Shown one piece after another: positions 1 to 6,365 of a stretch of DNA of 21,872 bases (within the stretch, counting starts at the first letter, position 1; the number at the start of each line of letters is the position of its first letter). A program made the position numbers and the translations under genes. The notes beneath the pieces are model-generated. The model had not been told where the DNA came from. It was given only the letters and a program-made list of their open reading frames with translations, and did no database searches. The stretch spans positions 1 to 21,872 of the forward strand of contig JAPHSB010000112.1 of NCBI GenBank assembly GCA_026193295.1, written 5' to 3'. Source of the DNA: Lysobacterales bacterium. Lineage in GTDB: Bacteria > Pseudomonadota > Gammaproteobacteria > Xanthomonadales > SZUA-36.

Positions 1-1169
1 AGGAAGAAGGTCGCGATGATGGACACCGGAATCGATATCGCGATGGTCAGGGTGAACCAGACATTGCGCAGGAAAACAAAAATGACCAGGACGGCCAGCA
101 GGCCGCCGAGGATGGCGGCATTGATGACTTCGCTGATGGCCCGGTCGATAAATACGGACTGGTCGTCGACGGTCTCGATCTGCGCGCCGGCCGGCAATTC
201 CTCGCGCAATTCCTCGATCCGCGCCCGCACACCGTTGGCGACGCTCACGGTGTTGGCGTCGCCTTCCTTGTAAATGGCCACTTCCACGGCTTCGCGGCCA
301 TTCATGCGAATGATCGCTTCCCGTTCGCTGTAGCCCGCCCTGACCTGCGCGATGTCCCGCAGGTAGATGGGGCGGCCGCTGCCCGGCGCGACGATCAGGC
401 CGCCGAATTCCTCGACCGAGCCGAACTGGTTCATGGTACGGACCAGGTAGCGCTGGGTGCCCTCCTCCAGGCGGCCCGCTGACACGTTGACGTTCTCGGC
501 AGCCAGCCGCGCGGTCAGATCCTCCAGCGACAGCCGCAATTGCGCCATCTTGCGCTGGTCGATATCGATCTGCACCTCGTCTTCCAGGCCGCCGCTGATC
601 TTGACCGCGGCGACGCCTTCGACCGGCTCCAGCACTTTCTTGATTTCTTCGTCGGCATAGCGACGCAGCACCTTCAGCGAGGTCTCGTCGGTGGCGCCTG
701 CCGCTTCGCCCAGCGTCAAGCCGAAGCGCATGATCGGGTCCGTGGCCGGGTCGAAGCGCAGCAACAGCGGGCGGCTGGCTTCCAGGGGCAGTTGCAGCAC
801 TTCCAGCTTTTCGCGGACGTCCAGGCCCGCCCGGTCCATGTCGGTGCCCCAGGCAAATTCGAGTATCACGTCGGACTGACCGGCCCGCGACACGGATTTG
901 ACGGCCCGGACGTTGGTGACCACGCCGACCGCCTCCTCCACGGGCCGGGTCAGCAGGGTCTCGATCTCCTCGGGCGCGGCGCCGCGGTATTCCGTGCGCA
1001 CGGTCAGCGTCGGGTAGGACAGGTCGGGCAACAGGTTGACCTTGAGGTCCTGCAGTGCAATCAGGCCAAACAGCACCAGTGTGACGGCGGCCATGGAAAT
1101 GGCCACGCGCCGGCGCGTGGCCACCTCCACCAACTTCAGGGTTTTCGTGCTCATGGGAGAGGTGCTCAT
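1..1169 (-). CDS. RND efflux transporter permease, 5' part (runs off left edge)
   Basis: Inner-membrane pump subunit of a tripartite resistance-nodulation-division efflux system, which exports substrates using the proton gradient. About 389 codons are visible of a protein usually about 1000-1050 residues long; the C-terminal part lies beyond base 1. The N-terminus begins MSTSPMSTKT. A first transmembrane helix follows (about residues 24-40), then the family signature KVNLLPDLSYPTLTVRTEY and APEEIE. Next comes a long periplasmic porter region with QRYLVRT and GRPIYLRDIAQV, and the start of the second membrane segment near the window edge. The ATG at 1169 lies 10 bases after the adaptor stop; an in-frame ATG at 1154 is an alternative. 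It belongs to the AcrB/HAE1-like branch, and the drug or metal specificity cannot be read from the sequence. No outer-membrane channel gene is visible; it could lie beyond the edge. Confidence 0.93.
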   Translation of the reverse strand, partial: MSTSPMSTKTLKLVEVATRRRVAISMAAVTLVLFGLIALQDLKVNLLPDLSYPTLTVRTEYRGAAPEEIETLLTRPVEEAVGVVTNVRAVKSVSRAGQSDVILEFAWGTDMDRAGLDVREKLEVLQLPLEASRPLLLRFDPATDPIMRFGLTLGEAAGATDETSLKVLRRYADEEIKKVLEPVEGVAAVKISGGLEDEVQIDIDQRKMAQLRLSLEDLTARLAAENVNVSAGRLEEGTQRYLVRTMNQFGSVEEFGGLIVAPGSGRPIYLRDIAQVRAGYSEREAIIRMNGREAVEVAIYKEGDANTVSVANGVRARIEELREELPAGAQIETVDDQSVFIDRAISEVINAAILGGLLAVLVIFVFLRNVWFTLTIAISIPVSIIATFF

Positions 1170-1179
1170 CTGCCCGGGC

Positions 1180-2286
1180 TCATGCCCTGGGCTGTTGACC
1201 GATGCTGATCACTTCCACCCGGACGCCGTCGCTGAGGCTGCTCTTGCCGGCCGTTACGACGGTTTCCCCGGTCGTGACGCCGTCGCGGACCTCGATCATC
1301 CCGGCGCGCTCGTAACCCAGCTGGACGGCTCGGCGGCTGGCCGCGCCCTGCTCGTCAATCACGAAGACATGGCTGCTTTCGTCTTCGGTGATCACCGCGC
1401 TGCGCGGTATCACCGGCACGTTCTCATGCAGGTCGTAGAGGATTTCGACCCGGCCAAACAGGCCCGGCTTCAACATCCGGTCGCGATCGCCGACCCTGGC
1501 CGTTACGCGGAATGTCCCGGTGCCGGGATCGACCACGGGGCTGATGCGGATGATTTCTCCGGCAAAGCTCTCGCCCGGCCAGGCGTCCAGCGACATCGAC
1601 ACCTCCAGGCCTTTGTGCAGCACGCTGAGTTCGCGCTCGGGAACGTGCAGTACCGCCAGCAGGGGATCGTAGCTGGTGATCCGGTAGACCGGATCGTGGA
1701 GCTTCACCAGGTTACCCGCCCGCACCATGCGCTCGGACACGTATCCGGAGATGGGGGCGCGGATATTGGTGTATTCGAGATCGAGCCGGGCCAGGTCGTA
1801 GGCTGCTTGCTGCGCCTGCATCTCGGCGCTGACGCGTTCGAAGTCGTCGGCGCTGACCAGTTCCTTTTCGAACAGTTCCTTCTTGCGCTGGTAGTCGGTT
1901 TCCAGTCGCTTCAGCGCCGCGCCCGCCTTTTCCACTTCGAGGCGGTAACGGTTCGTTTCGACCTTGGCGAGCACCTGTCCCGCTTCGACGAAATCGCCCT
2001 CTTCCACTTCGATTTCCAGTACCACGCCGGTGATTTGGGCGACCACGACTGCCTGCTCGTCCGCTTCCAGCGTGGCGGTGCCGGAATAGAACGCCGCCAC
2101 GTCGCTGCTTGCGACGGAGGTGGCCTCAACCGGTATCGCCGGTTCCTGCTTCGCGTCGGCCGCCTGCTTGGGGTCCTGATCGCTGCCCGCCGCATGGTCC
2201 ATGCAGCCTTGCAGCGTCAATGCGGCCAGAATCACTGCGGCCCAACCGAATCGCCTGACTGCCTTCCCGCCCATTCCACTCATCAT
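1180..2286 (-). CDS. RND efflux periplasmic adaptor (membrane fusion) lipoprotein
   Basis: Periplasmic adaptor that bridges the RND permease to an outer-membrane channel. The 368-residue product has a lipoprotein signal with lipobox LQGC, putting the acylated cysteine at residue 28. A biotinyl-lipoyl-like half follows (VVLEIEVEEGDFVEAGQVLAKVE), then an alpha-helical hairpin region (LKRLETDYQRKKELFEKELVS). The second lipoyl half contains NIRAPISGYVSERMVRAGNLV, and a beta-barrel and membrane-proximal domain come last. Length and domain order are normal for AcrA/MexA-type adaptors. Two adjacent ATG codons (2286 and 2283) are possible starts; an AAAGG stretch lies upstream. It is the first gene of a two-gene operon with the permease. 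A promoter overlapped by a palindrome lies immediately upstream, suggesting repression by an unlinked regulator. Confidence 0.94.
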   Translation of the reverse strand: MMSGMGGKAVRRFGWAAVILAALTLQGCMDHAAGSDQDPKQAADAKQEPAIPVEATSVASSDVAAFYSGTATLEADEQAVVVAQITGVVLEIEVEEGDFVEAGQVLAKVETNRYRLEVEKAGAALKRLETDYQRKKELFEKELVSADDFERVSAEMQAQQAAYDLARLDLEYTNIRAPISGYVSERMVRAGNLVKLHDPVYRITSYDPLLAVLHVPERELSVLHKGLEVSMSLDAWPGESFAGEIIRISPVVDPGTGTFRVTARVGDRDRMLKPGLFGRVEILYDLHENVPVIPRSAVITEDESSHVFVIDEQGAASRRAVQLGYERAGMIEVRDGVTTGETVVTAGKSSLSDGVRVEVISIGQQPRA

Positions 2287-2302
2287 GTCCGCTCAACCTT
2301 TG

Positions 2303-2336
2303 GTGTTTTATATATGTATAACACTAACACAGTAAA
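2303..2336 (-). promoter_or_regulatory. Promoter and palindromic operator of the efflux operon
   Basis: On the minus strand a -35-like TTTACT (2331-2336) and a -10-like TATAAA (2307-2312) are separated by 18 bases. A 22-base imperfect inverted repeat, outer arms GTGTT/AACAC with two mismatched pairs, covers 2303-2324 and therefore sits over the -10 box, about 16 bases from the adaptor start. A palindrome in this position is typical of a TetR- or MarR-type repressor site. The assignment is inference; no cognate regulator is adjacent. Confidence 0.5.
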
Positions 2337-2576
2337 ACCCTGTGCCCATATGCCGTTGGTCATGTCCAGCCTGCTGCCTCTATAGAGGTCTCTTCCACCC
2401 GGTTTGGATGCAATAAGCGGGCCACGTCGAAAAAACCAACAGGCCCCTCGGAATTCAGACGCCTCGAATGGCGGAAGCGTTACAGGGAATGGAAAAGGAT
2501 TGGTGCAAAAGCGCACAAATTGGCCGGTGGCGCGATCCTGCATGCCCGGATAAGGCTCGATAATCCCGTCACGGCG
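2337..2576. other. Intergenic region between efflux operon and cytochromes, no gene seen
   Basis: This is the rest of the 361-base divergent gap between the adaptor and the first cytochrome. I found no convincing coding region. It contains one perfect 12-base palindrome, CCTCTATAGAGG, at 2377-2388, which could be a protein-binding site. Short open frames crossing it lack family features and good ribosome binding sites. Confidence 0.5.
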
Positions 2577-2605
2577 TTGGTTTGACCGGAAACAGCAGGT
2601 ATAAT
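2577..2605 (+). promoter_or_regulatory. Predicted sigma-70 promoter for the cytochrome pair
   Basis: A perfect TATAAT (-10) at 2600-2605 lies 17 bases after TTGGTT (a weak -35, 2577-2582). The first cytochrome ATG is 42 bases downstream of the -10. The orientation and distance fit a promoter for the two cytochrome genes. Confidence 0.55.
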
Positions 2606-2647
2606 CGCCGCCTGTTCGGATTCAAATAAACAAAACACGAGACCGCG

Positions 2648-2980
2648 ATGCGAAACCCGATTCTTTCTGCAGCACTGCTGATGCTGGCCTGCCTGGTGCT
2701 GCCGGCTGACGGCGCACAGGCCGGAGATGCGCAGGCAGGCAAAATCAAGGCCTATACCTGCACCGGCTGCCACGGCATTCCCGGCTATAACAACGTCTAT
2801 CCGACGTACAAAGTGCCCAAGATCGGAGGACAGAATTACGAGTACCTGGCGGCGGCGCTCAGAGCCTACCGCGACGGTGAACGTCATCATTCGACCATGC
2901 AACTGCAGGCCTCCAGTCTGTCCGACACGGACATCGAAGACATCGCTGCCTACTTCGCATCACTCGGCAACGGCAGTTAA
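2648..2980 (+). CDS. Small monoheme cytochrome c (c553/c4-half type), first of pair
   Basis: Periplasmic class I cytochrome c acting as an electron carrier. The 110-residue precursor has a Sec signal peptide (hydrophobic stretch at residues 5-20, probable cleavage after the AQA near residue 25). One heme-binding CTGCH follows, with Cys38, Cys41 and proximal His42. The likely distal ligand is Met84 in STMQLQ. The C-terminal helix SDTDIEDIAAYFASL is typical of cytochrome c4/c553 domains. It is 10 bases upstream of a second, similar cytochrome, and the pair resembles the N- and C-terminal halves of a diheme cytochrome c4 encoded separately. The redox partner is not evident from neighbours. The ribosome binding site is weak (CGAGA). 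Confidence 0.9.
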   Translation: MRNPILSAALLMLACLVLPADGAQAGDAQAGKIKAYTCTGCHGIPGYNNVYPTYKVPKIGGQNYEYLAAALRAYRDGERHHSTMQLQASSLSDTDIEDIAAYFASLGNGS

Positions 2981-2989
2981 GGGGTTCTC

Positions 2990-3334
2990 ATGAAGCGCTG
3001 GAACAGCATGAACAGATTACTTTTTTCCGCACTCTTGCTGGCGGTCCTGCCGACGACGCTGCTGGCCAAGGGCGACCCCGAGGCCGGGCAGTCCAAGTCC
3101 CAGGTGTGCCAGGCCTGCCATGGTCTCGACGGCAAGAGCATAGCGCCGATCTACCCCAACCTTGCCGGGCAGCACGAGGATTACCTGGTCAAGGCGCTGG
3201 CCGACTACCGCGCCGGCCGCCGCACAAACGCCATCATGGCGCCGATGGCGGCCAACCTCAGCGACCAGGACATCGAAGACCTGGCGGCGTGGTATGCGAG
3301 CCAGGACGGCCTCAAGGACCTGTCCATCCAGTAG
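2990..3334 (+). CDS. Small monoheme cytochrome c (c4-half type), second of pair
   Basis: Periplasmic electron carrier of class I cytochrome c type, 114 residues. A signal peptide (residues 8-26, ending LLAKG) precedes CQACH, with Cys40, Cys43 and His44. A distal methionine, probably Met83, lies in NAIMAPM, and the C-terminal helix is DQDIEDLAAWYAS. It aligns by eye with the preceding cytochrome (GDPEAG vs GDAQAG, LAGQHEDYL vs IGGQNYEYL). The ATG at 2990 is preceded by AAGGGG at good spacing; an internal ATG at 3008 is an alternative. The TAG stop is made by the first four bases (GTAG) of a repeat array, so the last residues LSIQ may reflect the repeat junction rather than conserved sequence. 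Probably co-transcribed with its upstream partner. Confidence 0.9.
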   Translation: MKRWNSMNRLLFSALLLAVLPTTLLAKGDPEAGQSKSQVCQACHGLDGKSIAPIYPNLAGQHEDYLVKALADYRAGRRTNAIMAPMAANLSDQDIEDLAAWYASQDGLKDLSIQ

Positions 3335-3455
3335 GACCGAATTCATTCGGGAACCGTAGGACCGAATTCATTCGGGAACCGTAGGACCGAATTCATTCGG
3401 GAACCGTAAAACCGAATTCATTCGGGAACCGTAAAACCGAATTCATTCGGGACCA
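3331..3455 (+). repeat. Five tandem 25-base REP-like units
   Basis: Five head-to-tail copies start at 3331, 3356, 3381, 3406 and 3431. Each unit has a 5' GTAG (GTAA in the last two), then the core CCGAATTCATTCGG, then GAACC. The core is a hairpin with 6-base stem CCGAAT/ATTCGG and a TC centre. The last copy diverges after GGGACC. A 5' GTAG tetranucleotide followed by an imperfect or perfect palindrome is the described layout of REP sequences mobilised by RAYT transposases. The array starts inside the last codon of the upstream cytochrome and supplies its stop codon. There are no unique spacers, so it is not a CRISPR array. Confidence 0.85.
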
Positions 3456-3467
3456 AAGACTTTCCAG

Positions 3468-3637
3468 GAGGTACCGGGCACCCCGGTGCAGGACCGTAAT
3501 TTGTCGGGAACAAATTACCGAGCGCCCAGGGACGGCTTGAGCGCAGGCAATGGAGCGAGTGCGGTTTTGCCGAAGGTGAAGAAGCGCTCGCGGAATGCCG
3601 TCGCGCGTGTGTCCTGGACCGGGGTGCCCGGTTCCTC
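3468..3637. repeat. 170-base inverted-repeat element (MITE-like or structured RNA)
   Basis: Two 27-base arms, 3468-3494 and 3611-3637, are inverted copies of each other with 25 of 27 positions matching. Each arm can also fold by itself: ACCGGG-CAC-CCCGGT on the left and ACCGGG-GTG-CCCGGT on the right. Between the arms are 116 bases, including a perfect 9-base hairpin at 3496-3518 (GTAATTTGT, loop CGGGA, ACAAATTAC). The element is framed by REP units pointing inward from both sides. I see no transposase and no convincing gene. One minus-strand frame reads FFTFGKTALAPLPALKPS before a stop, which may be a remnant or chance. Confidence 0.7.
3496..3518. other. Perfect 9-base hairpin inside the inverted-repeat element
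   Basis: GTAATTTGT and ACAAATTAC pair exactly around the 5-base loop CGGGA. It is AT-rich in the middle of a GC-rich element. There is no T tract on either side, so it does not look like an intrinsic terminator. Confidence 0.7.
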
Positions 3638-3655
3638 CCCGCAAAAACACAGGAT

Positions 3656-3679
3656 GTTCCCGAATAAATTCGGTCCTAC
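3656..3679 (-). repeat. Single REP-like unit, inverted relative to the array
   Basis: Read on the minus strand it starts GTAGGA, then CCGAATTTATTCGG (stem CCGAAT/ATTCGG, TT centre), then GAAC. It is the same repeat family as the five-copy array but faces it, enclosing the inverted-repeat element. It lies 7 bases downstream of the nfuA stop codon. Confidence 0.8.
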
Positions 3680-3686
3680 GAATTCC

Positions 3687-4295
3687 CTAAATCGCGGATT
3701 CGCCCTGCGAATCGCCCGCGTAATAGGGGTTGCTGCCGCTGCGGTGATCGGTGGCGTCCTTGACCGCGGTGATTTCGGGCAGATGGCGGGTCAGGGTCTG
3801 CTCGATGCCCTGCTTGAGGGTGACGTCGGCCATGCCACAGCCGTGGCAGCCGCCGCCGAACTGCAGCACGACTTCCTTCTGCTCGGTGATTTCGACCAGA
3901 GCGACGCGGCCGCCGTGGGAGGCGAGCGCCGGGTTCACCTCGGTTTCGAGCAACCACTGGACACGCTCTTCCAGCGATGCCTCTTCGGCCGGTTCCGAAC
4001 CCTTGATGCCCGGCGCCTTGATGGTCAGTTGACCGCCCGTGGCGTCTTCCTCGAAATCGATTTCGGCCCGCTCGAGCCACTGTTCACTCAGATGGGCGAC
4101 ATACAGGCTGAACTTCTCGAATGCGATCACGCGATCGTCCGGCATGCTCTGGCCCGCCGGGCAAAACTGAAGATCGCAGCTGGCGCCCGGGGTGCCTGGC
4201 TGGTTGACGGAAATTCTCAAGCCGAGATCGGCCTCGTCCTGCTGTTCGATGAGCCGGGCGAAATAGTCCTGGGCGGTGTCCGTGATCGTTATCAT
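3687..4295 (-). CDS. nfuA: Fe-S cluster carrier protein NfuA
   Basis: Cytoplasmic scaffold/carrier that receives and delivers [4Fe-4S] clusters to apo-proteins, especially under oxidative or iron stress. The 202-residue product (Escherichia coli protein 191) has an N-terminal degenerate A-type domain, about residues 1-100 (ITITDTAQDYFARL, with CDLQFC at 40-45). The C-terminal Nfu domain has the cluster-binding GGGCHGCGM (Cys150 and Cys153), followed by ADVTLKQGIEQTL. The ATG at 4295 has AGGA about 3 bases upstream. It is 70 bases downstream of the esterase gene on the same strand, so it may be transcribed with it or from its own promoter. The C-terminus carries about 20 extra residues (DHRSGSNPYYAGDSQ) rich in polar residues. 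The repeat island follows its stop. Confidence 0.96.
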   Translation of the reverse strand: MITITDTAQDYFARLIEQQDEADLGLRISVNQPGTPGASCDLQFCPAGQSMPDDRVIAFEKFSLYVAHLSEQWLERAEIDFEEDATGGQLTIKAPGIKGSEPAEEASLEERVQWLLETEVNPALASHGGRVALVEITEQKEVVLQFGGGCHGCGMADVTLKQGIEQTLTRHLPEITAVKDATDHRSGSNPYYAGDSQGESAI

Positions 4296-4365
4296 AATCC
4301 TGCCTGTCTGGCGAAATACGGCGGCCGCTGGGACCAGCCGGGGGAATTGTTGACACTATTGTGCA

Positions 4366-5412
4366 TTAAATTGAATCGCTGACGGCGTTTTTCAAGGCCG
4401 CCGCCAGGAACGGCAAGGAACGATCCAGGCGCCAGTCAATCGCCGAATGCGTCCCGTCGAACTCTTCGTGGCGGTGCGGTATGCCGCGCTCGGCGAGGGC
4501 GTCGGCAAGCCGCCGCGTGCCAAACTGGATATGGTACTGGTCGTATTGGCCCGCGTCGATGTAGAGCCCGTGCAAAGTGCGCAGCGCTTCGCTGTGTCGA
4601 TCGAGCAGGGTCAGTGGGTCGAATGCCAGCCATCGCTGCCAGCGCTCTGGCTCGAGTTCGCAGGTCCGCAGGTCGAAGGGCAGGCGAATTCGGGCCGGGT
4701 CGTCCGGATCCGGATCGTAACTGGCGGCCATGGCCAAAATCATCAGGGTGGAGTAATCGTGACCCGACGGCCGGTTGCGGTTCCAGAATGCTTGCAGAAA
4801 AGCCAGCGGATCCCCTTCATATCCGGCCAGCACGCCGCACACCGTGGGAAATTCGCCGCGGAACAACAGGTCGAAGCCCACGTCGCCGGCATGGCTGGCG
4901 GCGGCGCCCCAGGTATCCGCATGATGCATGGCGTGGTACAGCGCACCGTAACCACCCGAGGATTTGCCGAACACCGCGCGCCCGTCGCGGTTGCGCACCA
5001 GGTTGAGCCGGCTTTCCACGAACGGGACCAGTTCCCGCACCAGGTAATCGGCGTAGCGGCCAACCGATGGCGAGTTGACATACTGGTTGCCGCCAAGGGA
5101 TGTGTAGCAGTCGGGGATCACGACGACCACGGGTTCCATGGCGCCCGAACCGATCAACCGGTCCAGCCGGGCCGGCAGGTTTTCGCCGTGGTTACGCCAG
5201 TTCAGGTGACCCGGACCGGCATTGGTGAAGGCTGCCAGGTCCCACAGGGCGACGTAGGGCGGATCCGACTCCGAGTACCCGGGCGGCAGGTACACCGCCA
5301 CCTCGCGCTCCACCGGATCGTCCCAGGGGTTGTCGGCCAGCACCTCGGAGCGGTGCTGCAAACGGGCAACGGCGCCATGCGGCCATTCGACTTGCGGTCT
5401 GATCCGGGGCAT
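4366..5412 (-). CDS. Putative esterase (Esterase D / enterochelin-esterase-like fold)
   Basis: An alpha/beta-hydrolase of the putative esterase family, 348 residues. Seen in the sequence: an N-terminal strand region with REVAVYLPPGY, the nucleophile elbow GKSSGG with Ser151, an acid residue Asp286 or Asp291 in IDAGQYDQY, and a C-terminal His322 in FDGTHSAIDWR. Together these give a plausible Ser-Asp-His triad. No signal peptide is apparent, so a cytoplasmic location is likely. The ATG at 5412 has AGGA upstream. It follows galU by 29 bases on the same strand, so it is probably the end of the polysaccharide operon. The substrate is unknown; relatives act on siderophore esters, S-formylglutathione or acylated sugars, and the sequence does not decide between them. 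Confidence 0.8.
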   Translation of the reverse strand: MPRIRPQVEWPHGAVARLQHRSEVLADNPWDDPVEREVAVYLPPGYSESDPPYVALWDLAAFTNAGPGHLNWRNHGENLPARLDRLIGSGAMEPVVVVIPDCYTSLGGNQYVNSPSVGRYADYLVRELVPFVESRLNLVRNRDGRAVFGKSSGGYGALYHAMHHADTWGAAASHAGDVGFDLLFRGEFPTVCGVLAGYEGDPLAFLQAFWNRNRPSGHDYSTLMILAMAASYDPDPDDPARIRLPFDLRTCELEPERWQRWLAFDPLTLLDRHSEALRTLHGLYIDAGQYDQYHIQFGTRRLADALAERGIPHRHEEFDGTHSAIDWRLDRSLPFLAAALKNAVSDSI

Positions 5413-5417
5413 GCGCT

Positions 5418-5438
5418 AGTGTCCTGTCCCAAGACACT
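5418..5438 (-). other. Small hairpin between galU and the esterase gene
   Basis: AGTGTC and GACACT form a perfect 6-base stem around a 9-base loop, between the galU stop and the esterase start. It has no T tract, so it is not a convincing terminator. It could affect mRNA stability or be incidental. Confidence 0.35.
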
Positions 5439-5441
5439 GGG

Positions 5442-6338
5442 TCAAAGCCGCCCTTCCCTGGCGAGCACAGCCTGCATGTGGTCGAGCATGTCCTCGCGGA
5501 TGTCATCGTGGTCCACGGCGTATTCGATGGTTGCCTTGATGAAGCCGTGACGGCTGCCGCAATCGTAACGCTCGCCGACCAGCGGCAGCGCCAGGACCGG
5601 GTGCGTGGCGAGCAGGGCGGCGATGCCGTCGGTCAACTGGATCTCGCCCCCGGCGCCTGCCTGCACGTGGCGCAGCTGGGCAAAAACCGAGGGGTCCAAC
5701 ACGTAGCGGCCAACCACGCCGAGCCGCGAAGGTGCGTTTGCCGGCTGTGGTTTTTCCACGATGGTCTCTATGGCCATGTGGCCCGCTGGATTCTCACGCA
5801 CGCCGACGATGCCATAACTGCTGGTCAACTCCTCGGCAACCTCCTCCACGCCGATGACACTGGCCCCGGTCTGCCTGTAGAGATCGATCATCTGCGCCAA
5901 AGCACCCGCGCCGTCGTTACGGATCATGTCGTCAGCCAGCAGGATGGCGAAGGGCTCATCGCCGACTACCGACTCCGCGCACAATATGGCATGGCCCAGG
6001 CCCAGGGCCTCCGGCTGCGTGACGTGCACGCGGTTCACATGATCAGGAACGATGCCGACGATGCGCTCGAGCAAATCGTTCTTGCCGTCGGCAGCCAACC
6101 TGGTCTCCAACTCGAACTCCGAGTCGAAGTGGTCCGAAATCGCGTGCTTCTTGCGGCTGGTGATGAAGATCAGCGTGTCGATCCCGGCTTCCAGCGCCTC
6201 CTCCACCGCGTACTGGATCAGCGGCTTATCGACGATGGGCAGCATCTCTTTCGGAATGGACTTGGTCGCCGGAAGGAACCGGGTACCGAGGCCAGCCACG
6301 GGAAATACTGCTTTGCGTATGCGTTTTCGAGAGTCCAT
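5442..6338 (-). CDS. galU: UTP-glucose-1-phosphate uridylyltransferase
   Basis: Makes UDP-glucose from UTP and glucose-1-phosphate in the cytoplasm, feeding lipopolysaccharide, capsule and other sugar pathways. The 298-residue length is standard. The nucleotide-binding start AVFPVAGLGTRFLPATKS (about residues 10-27) with PKEMLPIVDKP is typical. Further family motifs are ITSRKKHAISDHFD, QPEALGLGHAI and FAILLADDMI, followed by EKPQPANAPSRLGVVGRYVL and GERYDCGSRHGF. The start ATG at 6338 lies 27 bases after the preceding dehydratase stop, consistent with one transcript. Its place after a WbpL/WbpM-like pair fits provision of a nucleotide-sugar precursor. Confidence 0.97.
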   Translation of the reverse strand: MDSRKRIRKAVFPVAGLGTRFLPATKSIPKEMLPIVDKPLIQYAVEEALEAGIDTLIFITSRKKHAISDHFDSEFELETRLAADGKNDLLERIVGIVPDHVNRVHVTQPEALGLGHAILCAESVVGDEPFAILLADDMIRNDGAGALAQMIDLYRQTGASVIGVEEVAEELTSSYGIVGVRENPAGHMAIETIVEKPQPANAPSRLGVVGRYVLDPSVFAQLRHVQAGAGGEIQLTDGIAALLATHPVLALPLVGERYDCGSRHGFIKATIEYAVDHDDIREDMLDHMQAVLAREGRL

Positions 6339-6365
6339 CGCCTTCCGTCAAGTTTGTTTATCGGC

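Noticed and set aside
540..1208. 222-codon plus-strand frame opposite the RND permease
   Set aside because: The minus strand encodes an unmistakable RND permease N-terminus throughout; the plus frame is its antisense.
1036..2385. 449-codon plus-strand frame opposite the efflux adaptor
   Set aside because: The adaptor on the other strand has clear family motifs; the plus frame is rich in His, Arg and Gln as expected for an antisense shadow.
2283..2543. 86-codon minus-strand frame upstream of the adaptor gene
   Set aside because: It runs through the predicted promoter and operator and has no recognisable motif.
3331..3455. CRISPR-like appearance of the five regular repeats
   Set aside because: The units are directly adjacent with no unique spacers, and no cas gene is present.
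3393..3650. Possible small protein on the minus strand across the repeat island
   Set aside because: It is composed mostly of translated repeat sequence and inverted-repeat arms, without a ribosome binding site or family similarity.
4350..4355. TTGACA on the plus strand as a promoter -35
   Set aside because: No -10-like sequence lies 16-18 bases downstream and no plus-strand gene follows.
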